Of a stretch of DNA of 64,000 nucleotides, positions 41,415 through 53,045 are shown piece after piece. The notes beneath the pieces are model-generated. The model saw only the letters and a list, made by a program, of their open reading frames with translations, had not been told where the DNA came from and made no database searches. The position numbers and the translations under genes are program-made. Numbering within the stretch: the first letter of the stretch is position 1; every line of letters begins with the position of its first letter. The stretch comes from Typhlomys cinereus (taxonomy: Eukaryota; Chordata; Mammalia; Rodentia; Platacanthomyidae), in contig JALPQD010000160.1 of the NCBI GenBank assembly GCA_023101885.1, forward strand, positions 2,885,188 to 2,949,187, written 5' to 3'.

Positions 41415-44400
41415 CTAGAAATGAAGGAAGAACCTGTGCTTAGTGGTAAGCCAAAATGGAGCAGGCAAGATCCCATCAAGGCTGACTGTAAAGACACTTG
41501 CTCAAAAACTCAGACCTTAGTTTGATCCTGGAAGCCTACACAGTGGAAGGTGAGAATCAACTTCAGAAAGCTGTCTTCTGACCTCCACCTACATGCCACT
41601 GGATGCACACACGCATGTGAATGTGCTCTCTCAAATAAGTTCCATTCCTAAAAAGTAAGAAGTCAGCTGTCCTGGTCTTAAAAGTGTAACCTGCAAGAAA
41701 AGGCCAGCTGCTTCCAGCAGGGTGGAGCTATTTCAATCCCTTTCATCTCTGCAATTTGCTAGTATTCTCCAGTAAGGAAACAAATATTTAGACATTGTTC
41801 AGTGATTACCACTCATTCCCCTGCACTCCACCTGGCAGCCATCCTATTCAACTAAGAACAAAGGGCTAACGGACTATTGAAGGGTATATCTCCGTGATCT
41901 GTTGCATCACCTGCACCCACTTAGTAATCAACTAGACAATGCAGCACACCCCGTCTTCCTGCAGTACTTGCACGGAATCCCCGTTAAGCTCCGTGAGACC
42001 TCTTCTCTAATAGTAAACTGAATTCCGGAACACTGTAGCTCTGCTTGTTTTAGGATTTACCCTCCTGCCTACTCCCATTTTTGTTCTCTCACTTGGAGCT
42101 CGATTCTACAATGCAGTGAAGTGCTAAGATGGGTAGATTTCATGAAATGAGGACATCCATTTTCCTTACTTGAAGCCTGTGGCGAAGCTTCCACCTCCAA
42201 GTTGGATGGGAAGCGCTCGCTCTGCGCCCCGAGGACTCCCATGGGCAGAGACTGGTCTCCAGAGGCAAGGTCAGCCTCTAGTTCCTCACTGACCGGAAAC
42301 GTGATGTCACTCACAGGTTCCTCCTTGATCCTCACAGGCTTAGTGTCTTCCATGGCTTTCTCGGGATTGACAATCCTTTCATATTCTTCAGAGAGCTGTT
42401 TGCTAATCTGTTGGAGGCAAGAATTAATTTTCTAAGGATATGTTAGAAGCAGATTGAACAGTTAAGTTATGCATCCTGTGGAGAAATCAATAAAATGTGA
42501 ATTAACAGATATTTTACTTTTTTGTATGTGTGCATGCAGGTATGTGTGGATCACATATGTGTGCATATGCAGAAGTCAGAGGTTGTTCCTCATCTTGGTT
42601 GCCCTCCAAAAACTGACAGTAAGACCCTATTACTAAAGGTCCAATACATATGGATCATAGGCTATGGACAAAATCACCAGATGGAACTGGTTTGGGAGCT
42701 AGGGAGAAAAACAAACAAAAGTCTCATCAACCTGCGAGATCTGAAAGGTACAATAACAATCACCAAGGCAACAGGTGATCATCAGGGTAATAGTGGCATG
42801 AACATCAAGGAGACACCTACAGCTTTCTGATAAGGATTTAAGATATTGTTTGTATTTATAAGTGATAAAGGCATTTGAAAAAAATTCCTTATCAACTAAA
42901 GTTATATAAAGATAAGTCAGAACAAAGACAAAACATTTTATTTTTATGTTTACTGTATGTGTGTGTGTACACATGTGCCTGCATATCATAGTGCATGTGT
43001 GGAGGTCAGAGGATAACTTGCAAGAGTTGACGCTTTCTGCCATGATGGCTTTGGGGATTGAAATCAGGTTATCAGGTTTGGCAACAACAACTTTTATTCA
43101 CAATCAATTTACCAGCTCAAAATATTGCATTTTTGTCTATAAAAACTATCATTTGGCTGGGCACGATGGCACGTAACTGGCATTCTGGCTCTTAGGAGGC
43201 TGAGACAGAAGAGCAGAGAACGAGACCAGCCTGGACCATCTAGTGAGACATTGTCTGGAAAAAACAAACCCTCCCTAATACTTGGTTTGCACACTCTACA
43301 GGTGAATACTGAGTGAGGTGGGAAGTTTGGATCTCTAAGCAGTCTTTTTTGTTGGATGCTAAAAGTTATCAGTTAACTTTGGAGAATCAAAGTTTAACAA
43401 GTGACTTGCCTAAGGCCTCAAGGCTAAAGAGATATTTGTGATGATACCAAAAATGATGCCCCACCCTCACTTCATTCTGTTTTTGTTTTTAGAATAATTG
43501 ACATGATCTGAAACTGTTATATCATTATTTGTTTTTGTTTCCCCTATAAAACACCTGTTTATAAACTTACCTTGTAAACTGCTATGTTCCACCAACTGCC
43601 TAATTCACAATAAGCCTTAAGTATTGTTGAATAAAAGAATGCTAACCACATTGTCTGAGACTCTAGTACTCAGGCATTTCTTGCAGAAAAAAATGACAAT
43701 AAATAGGGCAGTCCTCTGATTAAAGGAGACTCTGGTGTCTGAACCAGGTCAACAGTAAGGACAGCAGAATACAACACAGGCATGAGAAAATCCTAAGTTC
43801 ACTCTGTCCTAAGTACTTTATACGATAGAGCAAGTGTTGTAGATCCCTTAGAACACCCAGACCTGATATCTTTGCCCACTTCTCATAGGGTCACCTCACC
43901 TGTAGCATGTAAGTGTGATAGTCTTTGATGCGGTGTTGCCAGAACTTCTGCAGGGAAAGCACACTGCCAATCCCCACTTCGTGGAATACCTGTTCCATAA
44001 CATCAGGGAAAGGAGTCTGTCCCAGCAGGGCCTCGCGGTCTGCAGCAAAGCGCAGCAGCTTGGTGAACTTAAGGCAGTACTCATGTGCCACATCAGTCAG
44101 AGTCTCCAGGACACTTTCGTTAGCACACTCAAAACCTGCATGGGCCAGGATTGTGGCCACTGCTTGGTAAAGGAGCTGCCGACAGGAGTGCCAGCTGAGT
44201 TCAGTCACCGGTTCTCCTTTTCCTCTGAAAGCAGACACATGGTAGTGTTATCAGCGCTTTGCAAGGAGTGACTGCTCTGTCTTACTAGGAGTTTTACAAT
44301 TCCAGTAATCTCTGGCCCAGTCTTCCAAGGAAAACAGTCATCTTGTGTCAGTAATCTACAAAAGTCTTATCTCTGAGCTCCTCCAATTACATATGGGCAA

Positions 44401-47207
44401 TGCATGTCTGCAATAAGCAGCAGAGATTAGTAAAGGGAAATGGTTCAGTTCATGAAAGTATTTACTTGCGTTTTACCTGTTTTTGTTTTCCCTGAAAAAC
44501 ACTAGGGACCTGTGTTCAATCCCCAGAACCCACATAAAATAAGCCAGACATGTACGCTTCTAATTCCAGCACTGGGAAGAGGGGACAGGCAGATCCCTGG
44601 GGTTCAATGACCTGCTAACTTAACCTAATTTCCAGGCCAATGAAAGACTCTATCTCAAAAAAAAGGTTCCTGAGGAACTGAGAAACAACACTGAGGCTGA
44701 CCTGTGGCCTCCATACACACGTGTGCACACATACCCCTGAAAACACACACACACACAGAGCTAAGATCAGTGATGTTCTAGTTTGCCACATTATAGTTTC
44801 CATACATGCTGGGTTATAATATATGAACTATCAGAACATTACAATCCCAACTGGAGGTTTTTTTAGCATTTACAAAGAACCATTTCTAACTGAGAAGGCA
44901 ATCCAGTTTTATAGAAGTAACTTAAAACATATGACTTAGCATATTCGCCTGATCTTAATCTGTAAAATGGCTTATATTATCATTCCTAACCGAGACTCAG
45001 AGTCTCGCTTGCCAAAGGGTATTTAGAAATTACTTACCAGCAGTGGCACTTCCAGCTCTACATCTCACATTCTGCATAGTATGTGATTTTGTTTAACACT
45101 ACTGTGAAAGTCTCGATCTAAGAAAAGTCATCTGTTCTCTTAAAAATCACCTTTAGAAAGCTTTTCAAAATTTTATTTATTTATCTTGTGAGTATGTATG
45201 TGTACGTGTGTGTATATATGTGTCTCTGTATGTGTATGTCAATGTATCAGAAGGCACTACGTGTGCCTATGGAGGCTCAAGGGTGATTTCAGGAATCATC
45301 CTAGATTGCTTCTACCTCCTTTTTGTTTTGCTCTGAGATTTCCCAGGCTCCACCTTCCAGAGCTAGAATTTCAGGCTACTGCCATTTTCACCTGGTGTTT
45401 TTATGTGGAATCTGGATCTGAACTCAGGTCCTTCTATTTGCAAGGCAGAAGCTTAACCCTTGAGCCATCTCTCCAGCCCTAGAAAGCTTTAAAATTACTT
45501 GTCTCTTGCCTGCTTTCTGCCTCCCTTTAACAAAGGAACTTATAAATACAAATTTAAGAAAAGCACAGAAAATTACTGTTCGACTTGCATCACATTTTAC
45601 TAGGTGTCTGAAGAGCCATCCAGCTACTTCACTAATTGTACAATACCAACTACTGCAATTCTGCAATATTGAAAAACGACAGCAAAATCGCTAAGTGACT
45701 TCCCTTAATGTATCCATAGCCAGTATACTCGGGTAAAGGTCAAAAGCATGAGAAGAGTCTAATAAACAGGAGCTAACTGTTATCACTTAATTTGAGTAAT
45801 ACATGGGCTTCTTTCTGTTTTGTTTTTCTTTTGCTGTCTGGGGACTTGAGCCAGGGCCTGCTGTGCCAACAAGTGCTCTGGCACTGGGCTGTATCTGCAA
45901 CCTGTGTGTGGACTTCTTTCAGTGGAAATGTTTTAGCACCTCATAGCTGATGCAAATTATTTTCCTTATATAGTTTCTTAAAACACACGAAAAACTAAGT
46001 ATAAACTTCTACTATTTTGTGTATGCACACACATACAAACATGACAAAATCAATTTGGTAAAATATGAATCATTAGTAAACCCAAATGAAAGGTATTGGA
46101 TGTTCATTATACTATTATTTGATCTTTTCTGTAGTTTGATAAGTTTAAAAACCAAGAGGAAAAAAAACTACCATCAAATATACAGTGAACTCTGCTCAGT
46201 AGCAGCAGTGGGATTCTGCATTTCTAACGAGTCTCCAGGTGATGCCGATGCTATTGATATTGGACCAGATTTTGAGTAACATTATTTCTTAAATATTACC
46301 AAAATGAAAATGAGTAATTAAAAAATTCTTGAGATAAGGATGTAGTTCTATGGTATAATGCTTGCCTAGCATGCAATAGAATCTGTGTTTGATCCCTAAC
46401 GCCAATTAAAAAAAATCAAGAATAAAGTTAATGGACACTAAGCTACATCCATGATGCACACTTCTCATTACAGATTTACATTACAGAAATCTGACTGAAG
46501 ACTATAAAGTTATCTTTTGTTTTTTTTTTAATATATCAGAGTATTGCCTTGCTCCTTGTAAAGTACCTGGTGCATAGTAGGTACTCATAACTTTGTTGCA
46601 TCAGGAAATTTAAAAGTAAAGACTGAATTATAGGAAGATCTGGGTTCAAGACTTAGATTCCCCATTATTTCTATGTGCAATTTTGGTTAAGTCAGTCTCT
46701 TATCCTCATTTGCTCATGTGGAATTGGAAATGCTACTTAAAGGGTCATTAGGAAGGTTACTTGAGAACAGGAAAGCATAGCAAGGCCGTCTTACCGGTAA
46801 AAGTCACTCTCTGGGTCACTGTGTCGGATGTGAAATGGTGCATTGGGATTCTTACAATCTAAAGGCAGGAGGTCATCAGGGAGAGGAGGCGAAGCAGGGC
46901 AGGAAGGAAGAGGTTCACTCTCTTCAGTCTTTACGGCTTCTGTCGGCTGTTGATTCTGGGCCTGAGCTGTGGCAATTAGGTTTCGAAGACGTCGGTTGTG
47001 CTGAATCAACTGAATGGTATGGATAGTGAGGCTGCACGGCTCTGAGGGGATGTCCAGCATAGTAGGGGGCTTGGGCTTGTTGGCAGAGGGCTGATGCAAG
47101 GGTGGGTCATGGACTTCCACCAGGCGGAACTCCCGTGGAAGCAGATCAAAGGAACTTCTGTTGCTCTGGCTTGATGATATTGGTATCTCTCCCCAGTATC
47201 TCAGCAT
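41152..47207 (-). CDS. SUPT7L: SUPT7L (STAF65-gamma), SAGA/STAGA subunit, complete CDS
   Basis: SUPT7L is a subunit of the human SAGA-type STAGA histone acetyltransferase coactivator. Coding exons on minus are 46795-47207, 43900-44224, 42170-42407 and 41152-41414: 1239 bp, 412 residues, with matching phases. The protein opens MLRYWGEIPISSSQSNRSSF. Residues about 140-230 (GEPVTELSWHSCRQLLYQAV onward) form the histone-fold-like domain. The C-terminus is acidic/Ser-rich and ends NQRCKKRMRKI. Human begins MNLQRYWG as I know it, so two codons are missing here. The gene converges on GPN1 and shares a divergent promoter with SLC4A1AP. Confidence 0.97.
41450..41645 (+). mobile_element. Old B3/B4-like SINE in SUPT7L intron
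   Basis: TAAAGACACTTGCTCAAAAA, GAAAGCTGTCTTCTGACCTC and CACACACGCATGTG blocks. Confidence 0.45.
42170..42407 (-). CDS. SUPT7L: SUPT7L coding exon 3
   Basis: ISKQLSEEYERIVNPEKAME onward, including VRIKEEPVSDITFP, a sumoylation-like IKEE site, ending EASPQAS. Donor CAA/GTAAGG. Confidence 0.95.
42935..43085 (-). mobile_element. B3-like SINE (antisense)
   Basis: TTTATTTTTATGTTTACTGT tail side, GGAGGTCAGAGGATAACTTG and GAAATCAGGTTATCAGG. Confidence 0.6.
43155..43265 (+). mobile_element. B1-type SINE
   Basis: GGCTGGGCACGATGGCACGT, CTTAGGAGGCTGAGACAG, CCAGCCTGGACCATC. Confidence 0.6.
43900..44224 (-). CDS. SUPT7L: SUPT7L coding exon 2 (histone-fold region)
   Basis: GKGEPVTELSWHSCRQLLYQ to HRIKDYHTYMLQ. 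Acceptor GTCTGCTTTCAG, donor CAG/GTGAGG. Confidence 0.95.
45168..45481 (-). mobile_element. Subfamily B SINE (antisense)
   Basis: ATTTTATTTATTTATCTTGT tail, AGGAATCATCCTAGATTGC body, inverted head TTGAGCCATCTCTCCAGCCC. Confidence 0.8.
46330..46410 (+). mobile_element. ID-type SINE
   Basis: GAGATAAGGATGTAGTTCTA head, GCCTAGCATGCAATAGAATC, GTTTGATCCCTAACGCC. Confidence 0.55.
46795..47207 (-). CDS. SUPT7L: SUPT7L coding exon 1
   Basis: From ATG at 47207 (AAGATGCTG) to CG/GTAAGA. Codons upstream are open but begin with TTG, so this ATG is the start. The exon likely begins at 47299 after TTTTTCGCTGTAG, giving about 92 nt of 5' UTR. Confidence 0.93.
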
Positions 47208-47704
47208 CTTAGAATAAAGGGAAGCACTCCTGGATTCACTGCAGATGATATCCTCCAAGCGATGGGTTCAAATCTCTGGCAGTTGTGGAGTACAGGCTTC
47301 TACAGCGAAAAATATGAAGTCCAGGCAGTCGTTTACACAAAAAGCAAGGTAAGCCCCCTTTGAAAAATATCAGTTCTAGCAAAACTATGGGACCAAAGAT
47401 GTTCTCCCTGAAGAAATTAAGAGAAATAATTAGATGTCAATCACACAATGACAACTCCTCTTGTACTGAAGCACAAGGTAGAATCTAAATCACTAGGAGA
47501 TGAACAGGGCAACAGTGTCTGAGACTCTACCTTCTATGTTTCTTACTTCACCTCACTGATTCATTACCAGAATCACCATCGCATTAATCCTAAACAGTGT
47601 GCAAGGCATAAAATTTAAACACAAGGATGAGAATATCTCCAGATATTTTGACACAGTTGTTTTGGATCAACGGAAAAAGGGAGTAGCATAAAAATACTAA
47701 TAGT

Positions 47705-47904
47705 GGGCTGGAGAGGTGGCTCAGGGGTTACGCCTCTGCCTTGCAGGCAGAAGGTCCTGAGTTCGGATCCTAGACCCCACGTATAGACACAGGGCGGAAG
47801 CGGGGGCGGCCTGTGCTTCTAGTCCTGGTAGGGCGGAGCCTGTGAATCCCGGGGCAGAAGGAGGTGGAAGCGTCCATGGTGATTCGCGAATTCGTCCGTG
47901 GTTC

Positions 47905-47957
<53 letters not shown>

Positions 47958-47991
47958 ACACACACGCACAATTGAATAAATAATAATAAAA
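47705..47991 (+). mobile_element. Subfamily A SINE with 14-bp target-site duplication
   Basis: GGGCTGGAGAGGTGGCTCAG head, long (CA)n at about 47907-47962, CAATTGAATAAATAATAA tail. AAAATACTAATAGT flanks it at 47691-47704 and 47992-48005. Confidence 0.92.
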
Positions 47992-48384
47992 AAAATACTA
48001 ATAGTGTGTGTGTGTGCGCGCGGTTGCATAAGGGTGCATGTGGAGGCCAGAGGTTTACTTGGAATATTGTTCCTTAGGCATTATTCTTTTTTTAAAAAAA
48101 ATTATTATTTAAAATTGTTTTCCTTCACATGTGTGTATGGGGTGTATGCATGTTTGTGTATGCTTGTATATGGGTAGGTGAACTTGAGTGTGCCTGTGGA
48201 GGCTCGAGGACATATCAGGAATCATTCTCGATTGTTCTTCCACCTTATTGTTATGAGCTGGGGTCTCTATTAAACCCAGAGCATCCCGCTAGGGTTAGTC
48301 TTGCAAGCTAGTTTGCTCTAGGGATTCTCAGGTTCCACTATTCAGGGTTAGAATTACAAATAGGCCGCCACATCTGCCTGACAT

Positions 48385-48525
48385 TTTTTTTGAGACAGGA
48401 TCCTTCACTGGGACCTGAGGGTCGCAGTAAGACTACAATGACTGGTCAGCAAGTTCCAGGGCTCTGCCTGTCTCTGCCTCCCCAGTACTAAAATGACGAG
48501 CATATACCACCACGCTAGGTTTTTT
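48385..48525 (-). mobile_element. B1-type SINE (antisense)
   Basis: TTTTTTTGAGACAGGATCCT, TCTGCCTGTCTCTGCCTCCC, CAGTACTAAAATGACGAGC. Confidence 0.55.
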
Positions 48526-48727
48526 ACATGGAGTCTGGGAATCAAATGATGGTCCATGTGCTTGTATGGCAAATACTTTTTTGAACTAAGTTGTCTTACT
48601 AGACCAAATCTGAGACTTCTCAGTGTTTTAATCTTTTTTTGGTATCTAATCTACACTTTGTACTGTTGCTTACTTCTTTTTTTCCTTTCTGTAGGACTGA
48701 GGATCAAACCCAGGGTTTTGTACACTG

Positions 48728-49135
48728 TTATAGTTAGGCACAGGTGTCAACTTGGCAGTTGAGGGTTTGAGTTCTGGGCACGTTTGTAGAGAATTAGTGG
48801 TTGAGTTAAGCCCAAAATAAACCTGTAGGAGATTGTCTAGCTGGTGGGGAAGGCCCAGTTATGGTGGGTGGGATTAGGCTCTGTAATAAAAGACAGAGAG
48901 CTGGTTGAGGAGTTGGCATCCTCACTTGGCCAGACATGCTGGTCTGGCAAGTAATAATCGTCCCTCTCTCAGCCATTACCATAAAGATGGTTCCCTCGAC
49001 CCTGGTGTTGGTGCATGCTCTCCCATTAAGCTGGATTACAGATTATAAAGGGACTATCAGTAAGAAAATAAACTCCTTGTTCCCTTAAGCCATTTGATGG
49101 CCATTTGTCAGCAACCATGCAGGTGAACTGCAACA
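48728..49135 (+). mobile_element. GTCAACTTGACA-type repeat in SUPT7L intron
   Basis: TAGTTAGGCACAGGTGTCAA start, GGTGGGGAAGGCCCAG centre, GATGGCCATTTGTCAGCAAC end. It is close in sequence to the copy at 14256. Confidence 0.65.
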
Positions 49136-49149
49136 TACACCTGGGCAAT

Positions 49150-49441
49150 TTTTTTTTTAAACTTTGTGTGTATGGGTATGTGTGTGTATTGTGTGTGCGT
49201 ATGTACGTTAGAGGGCTCTGTGTGTCCCTCTGAAGGGCCAAGGGTGCTTTCGGGAATCAACCTGAATTGCTTCTGCTTCCTTTTTGCTTCACTTGTGGAT
49301 TTCCCAGGCTCTACCTTCCAGGGCCAGAAGTTCAAGCTGCTGGCATTTCTACCTGGTGTTTTTAATGTAGGACCTGGGATCTATACTTAGGACCTTCTGC
49401 TTGCGAAGCAGAGTCTTAACTCCTGGACCATCTCTCTATCC
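49150..49441 (-). mobile_element. Subfamily B SINE (antisense)
   Basis: GTGCTTTCGGGAATCAACC, CTTCCAGGGCCAGAAGTTC, GGACCATCTCTCTATCCCC inverted head (diverged). Confidence 0.75.
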
Positions 49442-49774
49442 CCAGGCAAATGTTTTATGACCGAGTTACATCTTCAGCCTTTGTTCTGTGTGTCTGTCTT
49501 AAACAATAACCAAACAAACAAACTCAAATCAAATGCCTTTACCTGGTTCTTGGAAAAAGTTGGTTAGAATTTTTTGACTTACTTAAACAATATTCACGAT
49601 CTATTTTCAACTAACTTCTTCAAATTCATTGCCTATATGTCTCTTCAGGTTCAAAAAACGTTAATTGGATGCCAGGCATTATGTGAAGCAACAAAGATAA
49701 ATAGTGCAGGCTCTTTGTCCTACGATGAGAGAAAGAGAAACAAAATGTTTCAGCATAATAATATATAGTAACTG

Positions 49775-50630
49775 AACAAAAAGACAACCCACAGAATGGG
49801 AGAAAATTCTCATTAACCACTCATCTGATAGAGGAATAATATCTAGAGTACACAACTAAAAAAAATTAGATGCCAAGAAGATAAACAGCCCAATTAGAAA
49901 ATAGGCTGTGGAACTTAAAATGAAACTTTTCCCAGGAAGAAATTGAAATGTCCAATGAATACCTTAGAAATGTTCCACCTCTCTAACCATCAGGAAAATG
50001 CAAAGCAAAACTACCTTGAGAAATCATCTCATCCCGGTCAGGATGGCTAAAGTCCAAAATACATACAACAACAAATGCTGGACTGGAATGCGGGGAGAAG
50101 GGAACCTTCATACATTGCTGGTAGGAATGCAGATTTATACAACCACCCCGGAGACCAGTACCGGAGTGGTTTCTAAAAAGTTAAAAATTGAAATGCCTTA
50201 TGATTCTGCTATACCACTACTCGGGATATTACCAAAAAATGTTTCATCTTATAGTTATATGTGTACATCCATGTTCATTGCAGCATTATTTACAATAGCA
50301 GCCATGGAATCAACCTAAACACCCAACAGTTGACGAGTGGTACATATACACGATGGAATACTACTCAGCTATCAAAAATTGAATTAATGAAATCTGCTGC
50401 TAAATGGATGGAATTGGAAGAAGTTACACTGAGCAAAGTATCCCAAGCACAGAAAGTCAGATGTCAAATGTTCTCCCTTATAAGTGGAACCTACTTCTAA
50501 GCCTTCATAAACACATACTAAGGGAAAATCTCTATAATACCCATTAAAACTCCAAGAAAATGGAGACAAAGGAACAGCGTTTAATAATAAGGCAATTGTC
50601 AAGAAAGGCCTGTAAGTAGCAAGACAACAT
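49775..50630 (+). mobile_element. LINE-1 3' end fragment
   Basis: L1 ORF2-end/3' region landmarks in order: GAATGGGAGAAAATTCTCAT, TCTAACCATCAGGAAAATGC, TACATTGCTGGTAGGAATGC, GCAGCATTATTTACAATAGC, GATGGAATACTACTCAGCTA. The reading frame is degenerate, so it is dead. Confidence 0.85.
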
Positions 50631-50631
50631 A

Positions 50632-50745
50632 ATAATATGATAACAGATATTTTATTTTTTTCTTGCTATCTTTGAAATCCAGGATATAGTTTGCACTTAA
50701 GAAAGCTTGTCAATTTGGACTAGCCACACTAAAAGTGCTCAATAA
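50632..50745 (-). mobile_element. MER3-like hAT transposon fragment
   Basis: GAAATCCAGGATATAGTTTG and GGACTAGCCACACTAAAAGT match the reverse complement of the element at 54857. Family name by memory only. Confidence 0.5.
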
Positions 50746-50748
50746 TTG

Positions 50749-50812
50749 TCCACTTATAAGGGACTTTCTGTGCTTGGGATACTTTGCTCAGTGTAACTTC
50801 TGCAAGACATCT
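50749..50812 (-). mobile_element. Inverted LINE-1 fragment
   Basis: 50761-50800 is the reverse complement of 50419-50458 in the sense LINE-1, with one end base differing, plus a flanking TCCACTTATAAG match. Confidence 0.85.
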
Positions 50813-50929
50813 GATCCTGTCTACTACCAGTTTCCTTTCTATTCATTGGTGTTTGGACTGGTTTGAAGTACTGGATGTGAGTCCCATGTCATGGCGTGTG
50901 TGTGGGGGGTGGAGGGAGGTGTGGGGGGG

Positions 50930-51640
50930 ACGGTGTTAGTGGTTAATAGGAAGCCAGTTGGTTGCCTGGAGACTGACCCCACTCACTACTGTGTCCTATC
51001 CTGTTCTTCCCTCTCCTTTAAGTTTTTTTTTCTTATGTAAAGGCCCTTTTTTTTAAAACCAGTCTTTTATCTTTGGATAGGAGAGGACCTCAACACCCTG
51101 CCAAATCTCTCCCCATCCTAAGGGTCAGGGAACCTTCAGAAGAGGGGGCAGTAAGACTGTAAGAGCCTATAGAGGAGGAGGAGGTCCTCCACTCAAGGCA
51201 AGGCTGCTGCAGCCAGGAACTCACTTCAACAGGGACTTATCATCACCAGACCTGTACAATGGCTGACATACCAACATGTCCCCACAGACTAGTGAAGATC
51301 TCAGAAAAAATAATCTCAAGCAGCAGGAGACTTAGTAGTGAGGGGTTAGACAGGGGTAGGAGAGTAACCACAGCAGTGGGCAGGCCCCAGATAGGGCCTC
51401 TTGTTCTGCCACAGAGGCTTCACCCTGGAGCAGGTGATCCAGAGAGAACCCGGGGACCCATATAAGTCAATGGACAGGAGGGTGGGAGGGAGCTGGTTGG
51501 ATCCACAAAGGAAGGGAGGAAGGTAATGGGAGGAAGGAGGGAGAGAGAGAAAGAGGGAAGGAGGAGAGTGGTAGGATACCCACTCAATGAGCTTATATAA
51601 CTAGGAAAAATAATAAAATAAAAAATAATATGTAGTAAAT
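50930..51640 (+). mobile_element. LINE-1 3' UTR with polypurine tract (probable)
   Basis: A non-coding block with CCAACATGTCCCCACAGACT, a G/A-only tract at about 51500-51570 and an A-rich end (AATAATAAAATAAAAAATAA). A polypurine tract before the poly(A) is typical of rodent LINE-1 3' UTRs. Confidence 0.5.
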
Positions 51641-51889
51641 TTTTTTTTTAAATTTTATTCAATTGTGCGTGTGTGCGCGTGTGTGTATGTAGAACTACTG
51701 ACGAATTCAGGAACCACCTCCTCCTTGTTTACTCTGCCCCAGGAGTCACAGGCTCCGCCCTACCAGGACCAGAAACGCAGGCCGCCCCCTCGCTTCTGCC
51801 TGGTGTCTATACGTGGGGTCTAGGATCCGAACTCAGAACCTTCCGACTGCAAGGCAGAGGCTTAACCCCTGAGCCACCTCTCCAGCTCC
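51640..51889 (-). mobile_element. Subfamily A SINE (antisense)
   Basis: TTTATTCAATTGTGCGTGTG tail, CCGCCCTACCAGGACCAG body, GAGCCACCTCTCCAGCTCC head, inserted right at the LINE-1 A-tail. Confidence 0.88.
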
Positions 51890-52647
51890 GTAAATGCTGT
51901 TTTAAAGGCATAAACAGTGCAGTACAGATACACAGAGATAAAAGACCTTAGTTCTAACAATATCATGCTATTCAGTTTCTTGAGAATGCCGGTCATTTTC
52001 ACAATTGACCCTTGAAGTTGTGATCTCTTCCAGAAATGTCCTCCATCCCTATCAGTCTGAATTTCATCTTAAGGATAACTTAAATCCCCACCCCACCATT
52101 TCTCTAATATACATCCCTTCCTTGTATCCTCTCATTACTTTGCATTTATTCTTGGACTTTAATTTCAATGGACTAAATACTCAGCCTTAAATCTCAAATC
52201 TATTACGGCCAAGATTTTGGTACGGTGTCTGGACATTTATTAGAACCTCATGAGCCATGCCTCACCTTTACCTAAGTCCAGTTTTCCTAACAATCCCGTG
52301 GGGGGAAAAACGTTTATCTTCATTTTTCAGATGTGCAAGACGAGACAGGCCACAGAGTCCTGACCCTTAACCACTAACCTACGGCTGCTTCAGTAAGTGG
52401 GAGAAGTAAATGAATGAACTATGGAACAAGAAATCAATGGCCTTCTTCCCTAACTTCGCCGAGAGGACCGAGAGAGTCAGGTATCGAACCTAAGTTTGGC
52501 AGTGCGGAGCGGGATGGGGGTGGAAGGGCACACTCCTTGGCCACGATCCTTCCGACAATTACAGGATCTCGGGGAGTCTGATCTCCAAGGCAGCAGGGAG
52601 ATGGGGAACTCTGGCCCCGAAACAGACATTTAGGCGCCACTACTCAC

Positions 52648-53045
52648 CGCCGTGTTCCAGGACCCGTCTGAGCGGCTGTCTTGACTCCGAGAGGCTCGAG
52701 GCGAAAACTAGGTGCAGCCGGGAACGCTGAATTATTGATTAATGCTCCAAGGCTGCCGGAAGCGCTTCTTCCCAATCGCTCTGTGCCACAGGAAGTCGTT
52801 CCAGTCCTGTTGCAACCTCTAAATACGTCCCTGTGCTACACGGCGCCGCGACAGCCCTTCTCTCTCATTTTGACCTTGCCTTACAACCTCTGGATCTTGA
52901 AAGAAATGCCTTCCCCATCGCCCGTCTAGAGGAACCCCCGCGAGTGGGGACGAGGGGGGCGCGGGCGGGAACGCTGGGGGCGGGAACGCTGGGGGCGAGG
53001 GCTGCGGTTTCCGAGGGACGTACTTAGAGGTTGCGCCCGGCAAGG
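52648..53045. promoter_or_regulatory. SUPT7L/SLC4A1AP bidirectional CpG-island promoter
   Basis: On minus, CGGCG/GTGAGTAG at 52648 is a donor for a likely noncoding SUPT7L first exon. On plus the SLC4A1AP ATG is at 53046. Between them are ETS-like GCCGGAAGC and CAGGAAGTC (52750-52800) and a 15-bp tandem repeat with E2F-like GGCGGGAA at 52964-52971 and 52979-52986. No TATA box. Confidence 0.7.

Noticed and set aside
47208..47258. Upstream in-frame extension of SUPT7L starting at 47258
   Set aside because: The first codon there is TTG, not ATG, and the exon segment fits 5' UTR. The ATG at 47207 is used.
49998..50500. A coding gene from the LINE-1-related frames
   Set aside because: The frame carries LINE-1 3'-end landmarks and is broken, so it is a repeat and not a host gene.
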